Of a DNA stretch of 64,000 bases, positions 18,284 to 27,213 are shown piece by piece; the stretch's first letter is position 1, and every line of letters begins with the position of its first letter. The position numbers and the translations under genes were made by a program. The notes beneath the pieces are model-generated. The model had not been told where the DNA came from, did no database searches, and saw only the letters and a list, made by a program, of their open reading frames with translations. Origin of the DNA: an uncultured Acidimicrobiales bacterium (GTDB taxonomy: Bacteria; Actinomycetota; Acidimicrobiia; Acidimicrobiales; SZUA-35); assembly GCA_938021675.1 (NCBI GenBank), contig CALIFY010000030.1:18844-82843 (forward strand), read 5' to 3'.

Positions 18284-19003
18284 GTGGAGTTTCTGGCTGC
18301 TTTCGCCGTCCTCACCCTCGTCTACCTTTCGTTCACCGTGTCGGCATCGGCCGGCCTCGGTGGCTCGTTGTTTCTGGTGCCAACCCTCGTCATGTACCTT
18401 GGGCCCAAGGAAGGTGTGGCGTTGGCCGCACTACTGCTGGCAAGCAACAACGTGTTCAAGACGCTGGCCTACCGGCACACCCTCCCGTTCCGAGCGGTGG
18501 TGGGGATCGTCTTGTTGATCGTGCTGGGCGCTGCCCTCGGTTCAACGTTGCTCATCGGGGCGCCCGAACGGTTGGTTGGCGTCGGAGTCGTTGCAATGTT
18601 CGCCATGACCTTGGCCGCCGAACGCCTCAACATCGGATCGGTACGGACCGGCTTCGCTCCAATTCTGGCCTTCATTTCCGGCGCGACCAGCGGGTTCTCG
18701 GGAACCTCGGGACCGCTGAAAGGCGCGGCTATTCGCAACCTGAATCTCGACCGGCGACACTTCGTCGGCGCAGCCTCGCTGGCGTCACTCGCCGGCGACG
18801 CGACCAAGACCGTCATCTTTGCCGAAGCCGAACTGCTCGGCCGACCCTCACTACTGGTGGCGTTCGCCGCCGTCCCGCTCATGACGGCCGGGACCTGGAC
18901 CGGGTCGAACCTCAACCGTCGAGCCGGTGAGCGGGCGTTCGCCACCTTGTTCTGGGTGGTGATGGGCGGGTACAGCATCCGGCTCGGCTTTTTCTTGTTG
19001 TGA
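18284..19003 (+). CDS. TauE/SafE-type sulfite/organic anion exporter family membrane protein
   Basis: A 239-residue integral membrane protein with about seven or eight hydrophobic segments. The first repeat has the family-typical SASAGLGGSLFLVPTLVMYLG and ALAALLLASNNVFKTLAYR; the second has FISGATSGFSGTSGPLKGAAI. This internal duplication is characteristic of the TSUP/TauE-SafE family, which exports sulfite, sulfoacetate or other anions. The start is GTG 18284, 22 bp after the propeller gene, so co-transcription is possible. The substrate is unknown. Confidence 0.85.
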   Translation: MEFLAAFAVLTLVYLSFTVSASAGLGGSLFLVPTLVMYLGPKEGVALAALLLASNNVFKTLAYRHTLPFRAVVGIVLLIVLGAALGSTLLIGAPERLVGVGVVAMFAMTLAAERLNIGSVRTGFAPILAFISGATSGFSGTSGPLKGAAIRNLNLDRRHFVGAASLASLAGDATKTVIFAEAELLGRPSLLVAFAAVPLMTAGTWTGSNLNRRAGERAFATLFWVVMGGYSIRLGFFLL

Positions 19004-19076
19004 CCGTCTTGATTGTTCGCCGAGCGCTCATCTGTGAGACTGAGGGGTGCGGCGGCCAATCGATGAGGGGAATGGA

Positions 19077-21695
19077 TTGTCCACACAAAACGGGAACCAG
19101 CCCGACGTCGATGTTGTCGTTGTGGGAGCGGGGTTCGCTGGGCTCTATCTGTTGCAGCGCCTACGGACGCTTGGCATTTCGGCCACCGGTATCGAGGCCG
19201 GCGGCGATATCGGCGGCACCTGGTACTGGAACCGCTACCCGGGAGCCCGATGCGACATCCAGAGCATCGACTACTCCTACAGTTTCGATCCCGACATCGA
19301 GCGGAGCTGGGAGTGGAGCGAGAAATACGCAACGCAACCCGAGATCCTTCGCTACTTGGAGCATGTGGCAACGGCCCACAACCTCCGGCGCGACATTCGA
19401 TTCAATACCAGCGTGACCAAGGCTCGATGGGATGATGACGGTCAACGTTGGCAAATCTCGACCGACCACGGTGACACCGTCAGCTGCCGATTTTACGTGA
19501 TGGCGACCGGCTGCTTGTCGCAACCGAAGCAACTGGATATCGGCGGCGTTGACCGGTTCGACGGTGACGTGTACTTCACGAGCCGTTGGCCCCACGATGG
19601 GGTCGACTTCGCCGGTAAACGAGTTGGCGTCATCGGCACCGGCTCATCGGGGGTCCAATCAATCCCGGTGATCGCTCGACAATGCGAGTCGATGACCGTC
19701 TTTCAACGAACGCCAAACTTCTCCATCCCGGCCGGCAACGGACCGATTCCCGAACAGAAACTCGCTTCGTACAGGGGCCAAGAAGAGGAGTACCGTCACC
19801 AGGCACGCCGATCCCGGGGCGGGGTCCCATCGAGAGAGTCGCTCGGATTGGCGTTCCTCGCCTCCCCCGAAGAACGAACCCAGCGGTATGAAGCGGCATG
19901 GGCCGCCGGCGATCTGATCGGGATCCTCAGCGTCTATGACGACATCGTCGTCAACCAAGCCTCGAACGACACGCTGGCCGACTTCGTCCGGGAAAAGATC
20001 CGCTCGACTGTCGACGACCCTGCAACGGCGGAACTTCTCTGTCCGAACGATCATCCGTTCGGGACCAAGCGGCCGTGTCTCGACAGCGGCTACTACGAGA
20101 CGTTCAATTTGCCACACGTCGAGCTCGTCGACCTGCGGTCTGAACCGATCACTTCGGTCACCGAGACAGGGATCGAGACAGCCTCGGGTTGCCGCGAGTT
20201 TGACAGCATCGTCTTCGCTACCGGGTTTGACGCCATGACCGGCGCCATCGTCGCCGTCGATATCGAGGGCCGCGACGGCCTCGGTTTGGAAGAAAAATGG
20301 GCGACGGGACCGAAGACATATCTCGGCTTGACGGTGAGCGGATTCCCCAACTTCTTCACCGTCACCGGCCCTGGTAGCCCGTCGGTGCTATCCAACATGG
20401 TGGTCTCGATCGAGCAACATGTTGCATGGATTGGCGACTGTCTCGCCTGGATGAGGGATCACGATGTAACGGTCATTGAACCCTTGCCTGCTGCAGAGGA
20501 CGCCTGGGTCCAGTACGTAAACGATGCCGCCGACATCACCTTGTACCCAAAAGCCAATTCTTGGTACATGGGGTCGAACGTTCCAGACAAACCGAGGGTC
20601 TTTTTGCCGTTCGTCGGTGGGGTTGGGGCCTACCGTGAGGCCTGCGATGAGGTCGCAGCGCGGGAGTATCTCGGATTTCGGTTGACCGGTAACGGAACGG
20701 AGGTAAGCAACGAAGGCACCGTACGTCCCCTCCAGCCCGACGTCACCATGCTGCTCTCGATGCTGACACAGCTGGAAGTTCCGCCCATCGAGTCCCTCGG
20801 CGTCGATGGGGCGAGAGAGTTCATGACTCAGTTGGCAGTCTTGAGTCCGCCGGGCCCAAACGTCGGCGAGATCGTCGATGGCTCGTACCCGGCCGCCGGT
20901 GGCGATCTGAGCTACCGGCTGTACCGCCCGCCGACCGACGGCGCTCACCCGCTCGTCGTGTACTTTCACGGAGGTGGGTGGGTTCTCGGCGATCACACAG
21001 CCGATGACCCATTCTGCCGAGACCTCTGCCTGCGAGCCGATGCAGTCATTGTTTCCTGCGACTATCGCCATGCCCCCGAACATCGCTTCCCGGCAGCAGC
21101 CGACGACGCCATTGCCGCCATCTGGTGGGCAAGCGAAAATGCAGCAGAACTGGGGGCCATTCCGGGCCAGCTCGCGGTGGCCGGTTGGAGCGCGGGGGGA
21201 AATCTGGCCGCCGTCGCCTGTCAAGCAGCACGAGACGCTGCTGACCGAGATGGGTTAGGCCCCGAGATCGTCGGTCAGGTCTTGGTCACCCCGGTTACCG
21301 ACCACGACCTCACTCGACCCTCGATGACGGAGAACGCCGAAGGCTACGTGTTGACCCAGTCGCTGCTTCGCTGGTTCTGGGATCACTACGCCGACGAAGC
21401 CGACCGAGCCAAGCCGGCCGCCTCGCCGCTCCGGGGCGATCTCGCAAACCTGCCGCCGGCCCTTATCGTCACCAGCGAATTCGATCCGCTTCGAGACGAG
21501 GGCCGAGCCTATGCCGCCGGGTTGTCTGCTGCCGGATGCGATGCCCAATACCTCGAAATGCGGGGACAGATCCACACGTCGTTAACCGCGGTTGACGCTG
21601 TGGTCTCGGGGGCGCGAGCTCGGGTTGCGATGGCTGACGCCCTCAAAGGATTCTTCGGGGCGCGACTCCACGCCAGAGAGCCTCGGCATTCTTGA
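19077..21695 (+). CDS. Baeyer-Villiger-type flavin monooxygenase fused to HSL-family esterase
   Basis: An 872-residue two-enzyme protein from TTG 19077, preceded by GAGGGGAATGGA. Residues 1-535 are a flavin monooxygenase: [14 protein letters not shown] (FAD), [12 protein letters not shown], and [10 protein letters not shown] (NADPH). The Baeyer-Villiger fingerprint FxGxxxHxxxW reads [11 protein letters not shown] (161-171), with Phe at the usual His (167). Residues about 560-870 are an alpha/beta hydrolase of the hormone-sensitive-lipase type: HGGGW (H631), GWSAG (S705), EFDPLRDEG (D803) and QIHTS (H833). A plausible role is oxidation of a ketone to an ester and its hydrolysis on one chain. 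A GTG at 19047 is an alternative start. Confidence 0.85.
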   Translation: MSTQNGNQPDVDVVVVGAGFAGLYLLQRLRTLGISATGIEAGGDIGGTWYWNRYPGARCDIQSIDYSYSFDPDIERSWEWSEKYATQPEILRYLEHVATAHNLRRDIRFNTSVTKARWDDDGQRWQISTDHGDTVSCRFYVMATGCLSQPKQLDIGGVDRFDGDVYFTSRWPHDGVDFAGKRVGVIGTGSSGVQSIPVIARQCESMTVFQRTPNFSIPAGNGPIPEQKLASYRGQEEEYRHQARRSRGGVPSRESLGLAFLASPEERTQRYEAAWAAGDLIGILSVYDDIVVNQASNDTLADFVREKIRSTVDDPATAELLCPNDHPFGTKRPCLDSGYYETFNLPHVELVDLRSEPITSVTETGIETASGCREFDSIVFATGFDAMTGAIVAVDIEGRDGLGLEEKWATGPKTYLGLTVSGFPNFFTVTGPGSPSVLSNMVVSIEQHVAWIGDCLAWMRDHDVTVIEPLPAAEDAWVQYVNDAADITLYPKANSWYMGSNVPDKPRVFLPFVGGVGAYREACDEVAAREYLGFRLTGNGTEVSNEGTVRPLQPDVTMLLSMLTQLEVPPIESLGVDGAREFMTQLAVLSPPGPNVGEIVDGSYPAAGGDLSYRLYRPPTDGAHPLVVYFHGGGWVLGDHTADDPFCRDLCLRADAVIVSCDYRHAPEHRFPAAADDAIAAIWWASENAAELGAIPGQLAVAGWSAGGNLAAVACQAARDAADRDGLGPEIVGQVLVTPVTDHDLTRPSMTENAEGYVLTQSLLRWFWDHYADEADRAKPAASPLRGDLANLPPALIVTSEFDPLRDEGRAYAAGLSAAGCDAQYLEMRGQIHTSLTAVDAVVSGARARVAMADALKGFFGARLHAREPRHS

Positions 21696-21747
21696 GGTCG
21701 GCGGCCCGAGGGCACAGAGCGCGAGACCCTTCGCAGCAGCGAAGACT

Positions 21748-22029
21748 CTACGAGATGCGATGCATCGGCAACACGCCCCGGTTGGCCGACTCGACCGGAG
21801 CCAACCGTTCGAACCGAGAATGGGAACCGCACATCATGCCAATAACATGCCCCTGGTCGGCATCACTGTGGCGGTGCATAATGTCTTCCGACGCGAAGGA
21901 CACGTGACAGGTCCAACAATGCGGGACACCGTTGGCGTTTCCCGCGCTGTCACACGGCGGACAGAGGTAGTCGACGTCGACCACCTGAAGAGCTCTACAC
22001 GGGCATGATGTGTTCTCTGGTGGGTCCAT
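21748..22029 (-). CDS. Small Cys/His-rich protein, possible metal-binding
   Basis: A 93-residue reverse-strand frame from ATG 22027-22029. It contains SCPCR, YLCPPC, HCWTCHVSF, IMHRHSDADQGH and MMCGSH, about seven cysteines and seven histidines in a 60-residue stretch. This is what a zinc-ribbon-like or other metal-binding protein would show and is unlikely in a chance frame. Third-position GC is high. The frame is open to 22206, but the region upstream of M22029 looks less protein-like. The opposite strand is also open here (to 22008), which weakens the call. I do not recognise a family. It occupies most of the gap between the monooxygenase fusion and the next gene. Confidence 0.45.
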   Translation of the reverse strand: MDPPENTSCPCRALQVVDVDYLCPPCDSAGNANGVPHCWTCHVSFASEDIMHRHSDADQGHVIGMMCGSHSRFERLAPVESANRGVLPMHRIS

Positions 22030-22198
22030 CGAACCGGATTTATCGTACGACACATCAAATACGGCGGAGAGAAACGAAAACATGGGCCCAGCATGACAGC
22101 CAATCGATACCCATCCACTTCTCGTCGAAGGTTTTTTCGTCCCTTCACCAATTCTCGGCGACCGCAGCGGACGACCCGACAACTCAAGAGTGAATGCC

Positions 22199-22678
22199 AT
22201 GCACACCGATCAAGCTAACGACGAGGCAAAACGCAGCGGCATGGCGGCCCGAGCACTACAATGGGTTGTCGCCGTCGTCGCCTTGGGGGTTTTGGGGTAC
22301 GGCACCTTTTTTATCGTGTCGGCACTTATCGACGACCCTGACGGACAGCCATTCGACGGACAACCATTCGACGGACAACCATTCGATGTACAAGCATTCG
22401 AGGATGGGGCAACGATGGTCGCCGACAATGGTGAACGATATCAGCTCACCAACGACGGTTTATGCATCGGTATCGACTCGGAGATCGGCCTGATCCGAAC
22501 GTGCGCCACCGATGAGACGGCCACGTACCCGGTTGGTTCGGCACAGTTCGACCTTCTCGTCAGCACCGACCGCTCGGCGGTCTACGACGAGGAACGATGC
22601 GAACAACACACGCTGTTCGATCTTGACGACGGCGCGGCAATCGGCTCGTGGTGCTTGCTCGCCGAGGAGACCAAGTAG
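22199..22678 (+). CDS. Small single-pass membrane protein with DGQPF repeats
   Basis: A protein of about 159 residues. A cytosolic N-terminus (QANDEAKRSGMAAR) is followed by one membrane helix (LQWVVAVVALGVLGYGTFFIVSAL), then three and a half DGQPF/DVQAF pentapeptide repeats and a folded extracellular-looking domain with four cysteines (LCIGID, IRTCAT, ERCEQH, SWCLLA) that could form two disulfides. ATG 22199 is preferred, with AAGAG upstream; GTG 22190 is also possible. The family and function are not recognised. Confidence 0.7.
   Translation: MHTDQANDEAKRSGMAARALQWVVAVVALGVLGYGTFFIVSALIDDPDGQPFDGQPFDGQPFDVQAFEDGATMVADNGERYQLTNDGLCIGIDSEIGLIRTCATDETATYPVGSAQFDLLVSTDRSAVYDEERCEQHTLFDLDDGAAIGSWCLLAEETK
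22340..22399 (+). repeat. Four 15-bp tandem repeats (DGQPF coding)
   Basis: Consecutive units GACGGACAGCCATTC (22340), GACGGACAACCATTC (22355 and 22370) and GATGTACAAGCATTC (22385) encode DGQPF x3 then DVQAF. They lie directly after the membrane helix of the small membrane protein and likely form a short spacer prone to copy-number change. Confidence 0.9.
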
Positions 22679-22709
22679 CAAACCGTGGTGTGGCCATTAC
22701 CTTGGGGCT

Positions 22710-23990
22710 ATGCGCTCCGAGCAGCTCATGACGCTCGATCGGCGGCACGCCTGGCACCCGTACGCCCCACTGCCTTCTTCGGTCTCGTCGGTGCCGGTGG
22801 TGGGCGCCGAAGGGGTGACGCTGGAGCTCGCTGACGGCCGGCAGGCCATCGACGGCATGTCATCGTGGTGGGCGGCGATCCACGGGTACCGCCATCCGGT
22901 GCTCGATCAGGCGATTCGAGATCAATTGGATCACATGTCTCACGTCATGTTTGGCGGGATAACACACCCTCCTGCGGTGTCGCTCGTCCAATCCCTCGTA
23001 GACATCGCGCCAGAAGGGCTCGAACACGTATTTCTCGCAGATTCCGGCTCGGTCTCGGTCGAGGTTGCCATCAAAATGGCCCTCCAGTACTGCCGCGGCA
23101 TCGGGGAATCGAAACGCACCCGACTGCTGACGGTGCGATCCGGATATCACGGCGACACCCTCGCCTGCATGTCGGTCTGCGATCCAATAAACGGCATGCA
23201 CTCGATGTTCAGCGAGGTGCTCCCTCCACAGCTCTTCGCCCCGGCACCGGAACCGCGCTTCGGGGAACCATTCACACCAGAACACATCGCCGAGTTCGAA
23301 TCCACATTGGTCTCCCATCGCCAGAGCATCGCCGCGGTCATTCTTGAGCCGATCGTGCAAGGCGCGGGCGGCATGCGGTTCTACGCTCCCGACTACCTCC
23401 GCGCTGTTCGCCAACTGTGCGATGAGCATCGGGTCCCGCTAATCGTCGATGAGATCGCTACCGGATTCGGCCGAACCGGGATGCTCTTTGCCTGCGAACA
23501 CGCTGGCATTAGCCCGGATATCATGTGTGTCGGGAAGGCACTCACCGGCGGCTACCTCTCGATGGCCGCTACCCTCTGCACACCGGAGATAGCCGCTGGT
23601 GTGAACGCGGCAGAGTCCGGTGCGCTGATGCACGGCCCGACATTCATGGGCAATCCGCTCGCCAGCGCAGTTGCGTTGGCATCGATCCAGCTTCTCTTGT
23701 CACGACCGTGGCAGGCTGAGGTTGCCGCCATCAGCCGCCGGCTCGACGAGGGCCTCACCCCGCTCTTGGACCACCGGGCGGTTCGAGACGTACGGATCCT
23801 CGGAGCGATCGGGGTGGTAGAGACGGTCGACGAGGTCCCTCTCGAGTCGACCCAACGTCTTCTTCTCGAACGCGGCGTGTGGCTCCGACCGTTCGGGAAA
23901 TTGCTGTACACGATGCCGCCATTCGTCAGCTCCGAACACGACATCACGACCATCACCTCAGCGATGGGCGACGCCTGTGAGGCGATGTAG
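22710..23990 (+). CDS. bioA: Adenosylmethionine-8-amino-7-oxononanoate aminotransferase
   Basis: A 426-residue fold-type I PLP aminotransferase. BioA features include the N-terminal LDRRHAWHPYAPLPSS, DGMSSWWAAIHGYRHP, the PLP-binding DSGSVSVEVAIKMALQY region, DEIATGFGRTG, and CVGKALTGGY with the Schiff-base lysine. It makes 7,8-diaminopelargonate from KAPA using SAM as amino donor. It heads a bioA-bioF-bioD block; its TAG stop overlaps the GTG of bioF by one base. ATG 22710 follows CTTGGGG, a usable ribosome site; the frame extends upstream but overlaps the preceding gene. Confidence 0.95.
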   Translation: MRSEQLMTLDRRHAWHPYAPLPSSVSSVPVVGAEGVTLELADGRQAIDGMSSWWAAIHGYRHPVLDQAIRDQLDHMSHVMFGGITHPPAVSLVQSLVDIAPEGLEHVFLADSGSVSVEVAIKMALQYCRGIGESKRTRLLTVRSGYHGDTLACMSVCDPINGMHSMFSEVLPPQLFAPAPEPRFGEPFTPEHIAEFESTLVSHRQSIAAVILEPIVQGAGGMRFYAPDYLRAVRQLCDEHRVPLIVDEIATGFGRTGMLFACEHAGISPDIMCVGKALTGGYLSMAATLCTPEIAAGVNAAESGALMHGPTFMGNPLASAVALASIQLLLSRPWQAEVAAISRRLDEGLTPLLDHRAVRDVRILGAIGVVETVDEVPLESTQRLLLERGVWLRPFGKLLYTMPPFVSSEHDITTITSAMGDACEAM

Positions 23991-25147
23991 TGTCCAACGA
24001 TCACGTCTCTGCCAGCTCCGGCGGGGACGGCTTCGGTCGATGGATCGACGGTCAGCTAACCGCCATACACGAAGCTGATCAATGGCGTTCCCTTCGCCCC
24101 TTCGACGCCTGCGGACCGACCGGTCAGGTCGGCGGGCGGACCGTCACCTCCTTCGCATCGAATGACTACCTCGGCCTGTCGCACCACCCGGCCGTGCTAC
24201 GATCCGCCCGTTCGGCGCTCGATCGGTGGGGATCGGGTGCCACCGCAAGTCGGCACGTCGTCGGAACTCGCCCCATCCACACCGAACTCGAAGAGTCGTT
24301 GGCGGCATGGAAGAACACCGACCACGCGGTGGTCTTCTCATCGGGTTTCGCGGCCAACGTCGGTCTACTCAGCACGTTCGGCGGGCCGGACTGCCTGATC
24401 GTCAGTGATGAACTGAATCATGCGTCGATCATCGATGGCTGTCGGTTGAGTCGCTCGCCGGTGGCCGTCGCCCGCCACAACGACGTCGACCATATCGCCG
24501 ACCTGCTGGACAGGAGGCAACAGCCGAGGGCGATCGTGGTGTCCGAGGCGGTGTTTTCGATGGACGGTGACGTGGCCCCGGTCGATGAGCTTGGCGATCT
24601 CTGTGCCCGCCGGGGAGCGCTGCTGGTCCTCGATGAAGCTCACTCGGTCATCGGGCCCGATCTTCGGTCGGTCGCCGACCGGCACGACCTGGAACTTCTT
24701 CGAGTCGTCACGCTGTCAAAGGCTCTTGGATCGATGGGGGGCGCAATTTGCGGTCGGACCTCGCTCATCGACCTGCTGATCAACCGCTGTCGACCGCTGA
24801 TCTTCTCCACCGCCCTCAGCCCGGCCGATACCGCGGCGGCAACGGCGGCGATCGGCATCGTCCGGAGCGACGAGGGCACCGAACTCATCGATCGCCTCAC
24901 CGCGCTCGTTCACCAGATACGGCCAGGACACGACTCTCCGATCGTGCCGGTCATGGTCGGAGACGAGGCCGCGGCTCTGCGGGCGGCCGACGCCCTTCTG
25001 GAACAAGGCGTGCTCATCCCGGCGATCCGTCCCCCAACCGTTGCTCCCGGTACCGCTCGACTTCGTATCGCCGTCAGCACCGACCACACCACCGACGACA
25101 TCGCCACCCTCAAAGCGGTCATCGGGCAGCTCGGTCTTGAGCTGTGA
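23990..25147 (+). CDS. bioF: 8-amino-7-oxononanoate synthase
   Basis: A 385-residue alpha-oxoamine synthase. Visible features are FASNDYLGLSHHP, GSGATASRHVVGTRPIHTELE, the DELNHASIIDGCRLS block, the PLP-binding VLDEAHSVIGPD, and TLSKALGSMGG with the catalytic lysine. It condenses pimeloyl-ACP/CoA with alanine to KAPA. The GTG start overlaps the bioA stop and its stop overlaps the bioD start, so all three are translationally coupled. Confidence 0.95.
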   Translation: MSNDHVSASSGGDGFGRWIDGQLTAIHEADQWRSLRPFDACGPTGQVGGRTVTSFASNDYLGLSHHPAVLRSARSALDRWGSGATASRHVVGTRPIHTELEESLAAWKNTDHAVVFSSGFAANVGLLSTFGGPDCLIVSDELNHASIIDGCRLSRSPVAVARHNDVDHIADLLDRRQQPRAIVVSEAVFSMDGDVAPVDELGDLCARRGALLVLDEAHSVIGPDLRSVADRHDLELLRVVTLSKALGSMGGAICGRTSLIDLLINRCRPLIFSTALSPADTAAATAAIGIVRSDEGTELIDRLTALVHQIRPGHDSPIVPVMVGDEAAALRAADALLEQGVLIPAIRPPTVAPGTARLRIAVSTDHTTDDIATLKAVIGQLGLEL

Positions 25148-25860
25148 CCCCGATCGACACCGGCGAAGAATCGCCAGCGGCTGACACCGAGCGACGGCCC
25201 GTCCACCTCGTGGCCGTGGCCGGCACCGCCACCGATATCGGCAAAACCTGGATCACCGCCGCGGTCGCCAGCCAGCTACGGATCAACGGCCGCACCGTGG
25301 CCATACGAAAGCCCGTCCAATCGTTCGATCCAACCGACCCGCACACCGATGCCGACGTGCTCGGCGACGCATCCGGCGAGCCACCGGAGACCGTGTGCCC
25401 AACCCACCGATGGTTGCCCGTTCCAATGGCTCCTCCGATGGCCACGGCCGCCCTCGGCCTTCCCCCGATCTCTCTGGACAACCTCATCGGTGAGCTCCGC
25501 TGGCCGATACCTCGTGCCGACATAGGGTTTGTGGAAATGGTCGGCGGTGTCCGCTCCCCTGTTGCCGATGACGGCGACAGTCGTGACTTCATACGACGGA
25601 TCGAACCGGACGTCATCATCGTCGTGGCCGACGCCGCCCTCGGTGCCATCGACCGGATTCGGCTGGCCACCGACGCGGTAGCGTCGATCGCCCGGCCATT
25701 GGTGGTTCTCAACCGCTTCGACGCCAACGATGGACTACACGCCCGCAACTTCGAGTGGCTCACGAACCGGGACGGGCTCGACGTGACCACCAGCGCATCA
25801 ACCCTTGCCGAACGCATCGAACGCACGCTGTCCGACGAAGCCCAGATTGGCCACCGATAA
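25144..25860 (+). CDS. bioD: Dethiobiotin synthetase
   Basis: A 238-residue P-loop enzyme. The nucleotide-binding GTATDIGKTWITAA, KPVQSFDP, and FVEMVGGVRSPVADDGD match BioD, which closes the ureido ring of 7,8-diaminopelargonate using ATP and CO2. The family usually reads EGAGG where this protein has EMVGG. Start GTG 25144 overlaps the bioF stop by four bases (GTGA). bioB, which completes the pathway, is not in the window. Confidence 0.92.
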   Translation: MTPIDTGEESPAADTERRPVHLVAVAGTATDIGKTWITAAVASQLRINGRTVAIRKPVQSFDPTDPHTDADVLGDASGEPPETVCPTHRWLPVPMAPPMATAALGLPPISLDNLIGELRWPIPRADIGFVEMVGGVRSPVADDGDSRDFIRRIEPDVIIVVADAALGAIDRIRLATDAVASIARPLVVLNRFDANDGLHARNFEWLTNRDGLDVTTSASTLAERIERTLSDEAQIGHR

Positions 25861-25948
25861 ATTCTCTTGGCGAGATATCGCCTCTTCACCCGGACCGAGA
25901 TGACCCGAGGTGGCGTACCGGCACCGACTGCCGTCAATTCGCTAATGG

Positions 25949-27118
25949 ATGCGGCTACAACCAGGGGTCGTGATCAAACCAACGGTGGACATTCGACACA
26001 GCCTCGAACCGGATAAGCGGGGCGATGACGGCCCACCACCCAGACCACGGTCGCTGGCCACTGCCGGCCGCGGCATGGTACTCGTCGGGTTGGTAGCCGC
26101 CGGCTGCGTCATGGCCGTCGTCGCCTGTTCATCTCGAACGACCGGCGGGGGTGACGAGGTCAACGCCGGGCCGTCGTGCAGCGCGGAACCGGTGGTCTGC
26201 CGAGGGCATTCCGGCTTCGTCACCGCCATCGCAATAACCCCCGAAGGTCGGATCGCTTCGGCAGACTCCGACGGGACGATCCTCGTCTGGGAACCAAACG
26301 AAACAGGAACCGAACCGAAACCCTTTCAAAGCGATGCAGACTTCATCGCCGCGGTTGCTCCACTTCCCGACGGAAAGATCGCCTTCGCCGCCGATGCTAA
26401 TGCCGGCCAGGGAGCGGGGTCCGACGGCGGTGATGTCGTAGGCATCTGGGATACAAACAGCTCCGGCGAGCCACAGCTGCTTACCGAGAGCGCCGGGTTC
26501 GTTACCGGCGCGCTGGCCGTCGACGACCACTTGGCAATCGTCGGAGAGCCGGTGGCCCTCCGAGTCTGGAATCCGGAGGACGGGTCCGAACCGTGGCGCC
26601 TGGCCGAGGTAGAGGAGCGGGACGCATCGGGCGTCACCCGGCTAGGTACCGGTGAACTCGTGGTGGCCGAGTCGACCGATCAGGTCACGATCCGGGAGTT
26701 CCCTCCCACATCGAGCCCTCCTACCGTGCTGGACATCGGCTTCACGCCAACGTCGATAGCGACGCTCTCCGATGGCCGTCTCGCCCTCGGCGGGCTCACC
26801 GGCGTCGTCGCCGTACTCGATACCGCCGCAACGAACCAAACGCCCACCGTCCTATCGGACCGACAACCGGGCGATCTGCCAACCGGCGATCCTGTCCTGG
26901 GAATCGCCGCGCTGCCCGACGGCACCTTCGTGACCGGGACCCGGGCCGGTGACCTACAGCAATGGAATCCCGAGGTGCCTGGAGAACCGATCGCCACGGT
27001 CGTCGAAGATCGGCGATTCGTCGGTGAAGCGATGGCCGCTTTCCCCGACGGCAGATTGGCAACCGCTGGCGTCGACGGCGAAATCCACGTGTGGCGCCTA
27101 GAAGGCGGCGACTCCTAA
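25949..27118 (+). CDS. WD40-like repeat protein, membrane-anchored or lipoprotein
   Basis: Up to 389 residues. A hydrophobic segment, MVLVGLVAAGCVMAVVAC, near residues 43-60 ends in VVAC-SS, a possible lipobox, so the protein may be a lipoprotein with a long n-region. The remainder has about six WD40-like blades (GHSGFVTAIAITPEGRIASADSDGTILVWEP at first, then similar D-G-R/K-I/L-A motifs, ending GEIHVWRLE). It is probably an extracytoplasmic beta propeller with unknown ligand. The start is uncertain: ATG 25949, ATG 26075 or GTG 25970 (AGGGG sits only two bases upstream of the last). Confidence 0.75.
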   Translation: MRLQPGVVIKPTVDIRHSLEPDKRGDDGPPPRPRSLATAGRGMVLVGLVAAGCVMAVVACSSRTTGGGDEVNAGPSCSAEPVVCRGHSGFVTAIAITPEGRIASADSDGTILVWEPNETGTEPKPFQSDADFIAAVAPLPDGKIAFAADANAGQGAGSDGGDVVGIWDTNSSGEPQLLTESAGFVTGALAVDDHLAIVGEPVALRVWNPEDGSEPWRLAEVEERDASGVTRLGTGELVVAESTDQVTIREFPPTSSPPTVLDIGFTPTSIATLSDGRLALGGLTGVVAVLDTAATNQTPTVLSDRQPGDLPTGDPVLGIAALPDGTFVTGTRAGDLQQWNPEVPGEPIATVVEDRRFVGEAMAAFPDGRLATAGVDGEIHVWRLEGGDS

Positions 27119-27213
27119 CTCGAACTCGATCGGTGCGACGCCCACGCTCCACCGAAGGCGGGGGAACCAGATCTATTCGGTGCACCACTCTGTACGCGGT
27201 CGTAGCCTTGGGC

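Noticed and set aside
19022..19029. Second GAGCGCTC core resembling the iol operator
   Set aside because: Flanks do not extend the palindrome and the location, before the monooxygenase fusion, has no link to inositol genes.
21592..22008. Forward-strand frame overlapping the Cys/His-rich gene
   Set aside because: Its product is Arg/Thr-rich without motifs and it begins inside the monooxygenase fusion in another frame.
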